From: Amycolatopsis jejuensis
GTDB taxonomy: Bacteria; Actinomycetota; Actinomycetes; Mycobacteriales; Pseudonocardiaceae
DNA length: 64,000 bases
Direction: 5' to 3'
Assembly (NCBI RefSeq): GCF_000717335.1
Contig: NZ_JNYZ01000035.1
Coordinates: 1 to 64,000, forward strand
Of the stretch, positions 63,992 through 64,000 are shown one piece after another. The notes under the pieces are model-generated. The model was given only the letters and a program-made list of their open reading frames with translations. It searched no databases and had not been told where the DNA came from. Both the position numbers and the translations under genes were made by a program. Each line of letters starts with the position of its first letter. Positions within the stretch are counted from its first letter, which is position 1.

Positions 63992-64000
63992 ATGCCCGCA
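63992..64000 (+). CDS. Start of a gene running off the right edge
   Basis: ATG CCC GCA begins at 63992, with GGAGGAGAGG about 10-14 nt upstream. The same frame is open from a GTG at 63935, which could be the true start. Too little is visible to name a product. Confidence 0.3.

Overview
The window is about 70% G+C, with dense genes, many GTG starts, 4-8 bp stop/start overlaps and strong G/C third-position bias. A 180-kDa-type NAD-glutamate dehydrogenase, an EttA-type ABC-F protein, a CopD-CtaG fusion and Pro/Ala-rich proteins point to an actinomycete of the Pseudonocardiales. Amycolatopsis is the best guess; this is an inference from gene content only.

Layout. 1-12571 is a housekeeping block on the minus strand: hypothetical genes, a hotdog thioesterase, NAD-glutamate dehydrogenase, a 1.2-kb spacer with a 66-bp tandem repeat, a repeat-rich TPR-like protein and ettA. 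12722-23205 is mixed: a Pro/Ala repeat protein, tRNA-Arg, an I36 peptidase-inhibitor-like secreted protein, a LacI regulator, CopD/CtaG, an EamA exporter divergent from a MocR/PdxR regulator, a small secreted protein and an OmpR-type two-component pair. 23369-33016 is a peptide-use locus: amidohydrolase and PaiB-like genes face a tightly overlapped operon for a peptide-binding lipoprotein, an M14 carboxypeptidase and an Opp/Dpp-type ABC transporter, with a GbsR/MarR-type regulator divergent behind a 22-bp palindrome. 33017-37109 holds a DUF1963 protein, an FAD monooxygenase with a fused SnoaL-like domain and a divergent GAF-type regulator.

Two tRNA-Val genes (37176-37358) mark the edge of a lower-GC island whose only clear gene (38589-41390) is a TrlF-like PHP-domain/SMC-type ATPase, a probable defence or RNA-conflict protein.

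41476-55776 is catabolic. An operon metF-purU-ligM-like-folD encodes a complete one-carbon route from a methoxy-aromatic methyl group through tetrahydrofolate to formate, with TetR and LysR genes beside it. It is followed by a 2-keto-4-pentenoate hydratase-like gene, two MDR oxidoreductases, an MHS-type transporter and a metallo-beta-lactamase-fold hydrolase, and, divergent across nested palindromes, an acyl-CoA ligase and an FAH-family hydrolase.

55900-62451 is the most unusual region. A cytosolic GAF histidine kinase/NarL response regulator pair stands before an operon of a zinc alcohol dehydrogenase, an AMP-forming ligase with an apparent one-base frameshift, a linalool dehydratase/isomerase (Ldi) family protein and a small SCO protein without an export signal that overlaps the Ldi gene by 4 bp. 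This looks like a terpene-alcohol or related allylic-alcohol catabolic module in which the SCO protein may serve the Ldi cysteines. The window ends with a carboxymuconolactone decarboxylase-like gene, a metallo-beta-lactamase-fold hydrolase and the start of another gene.
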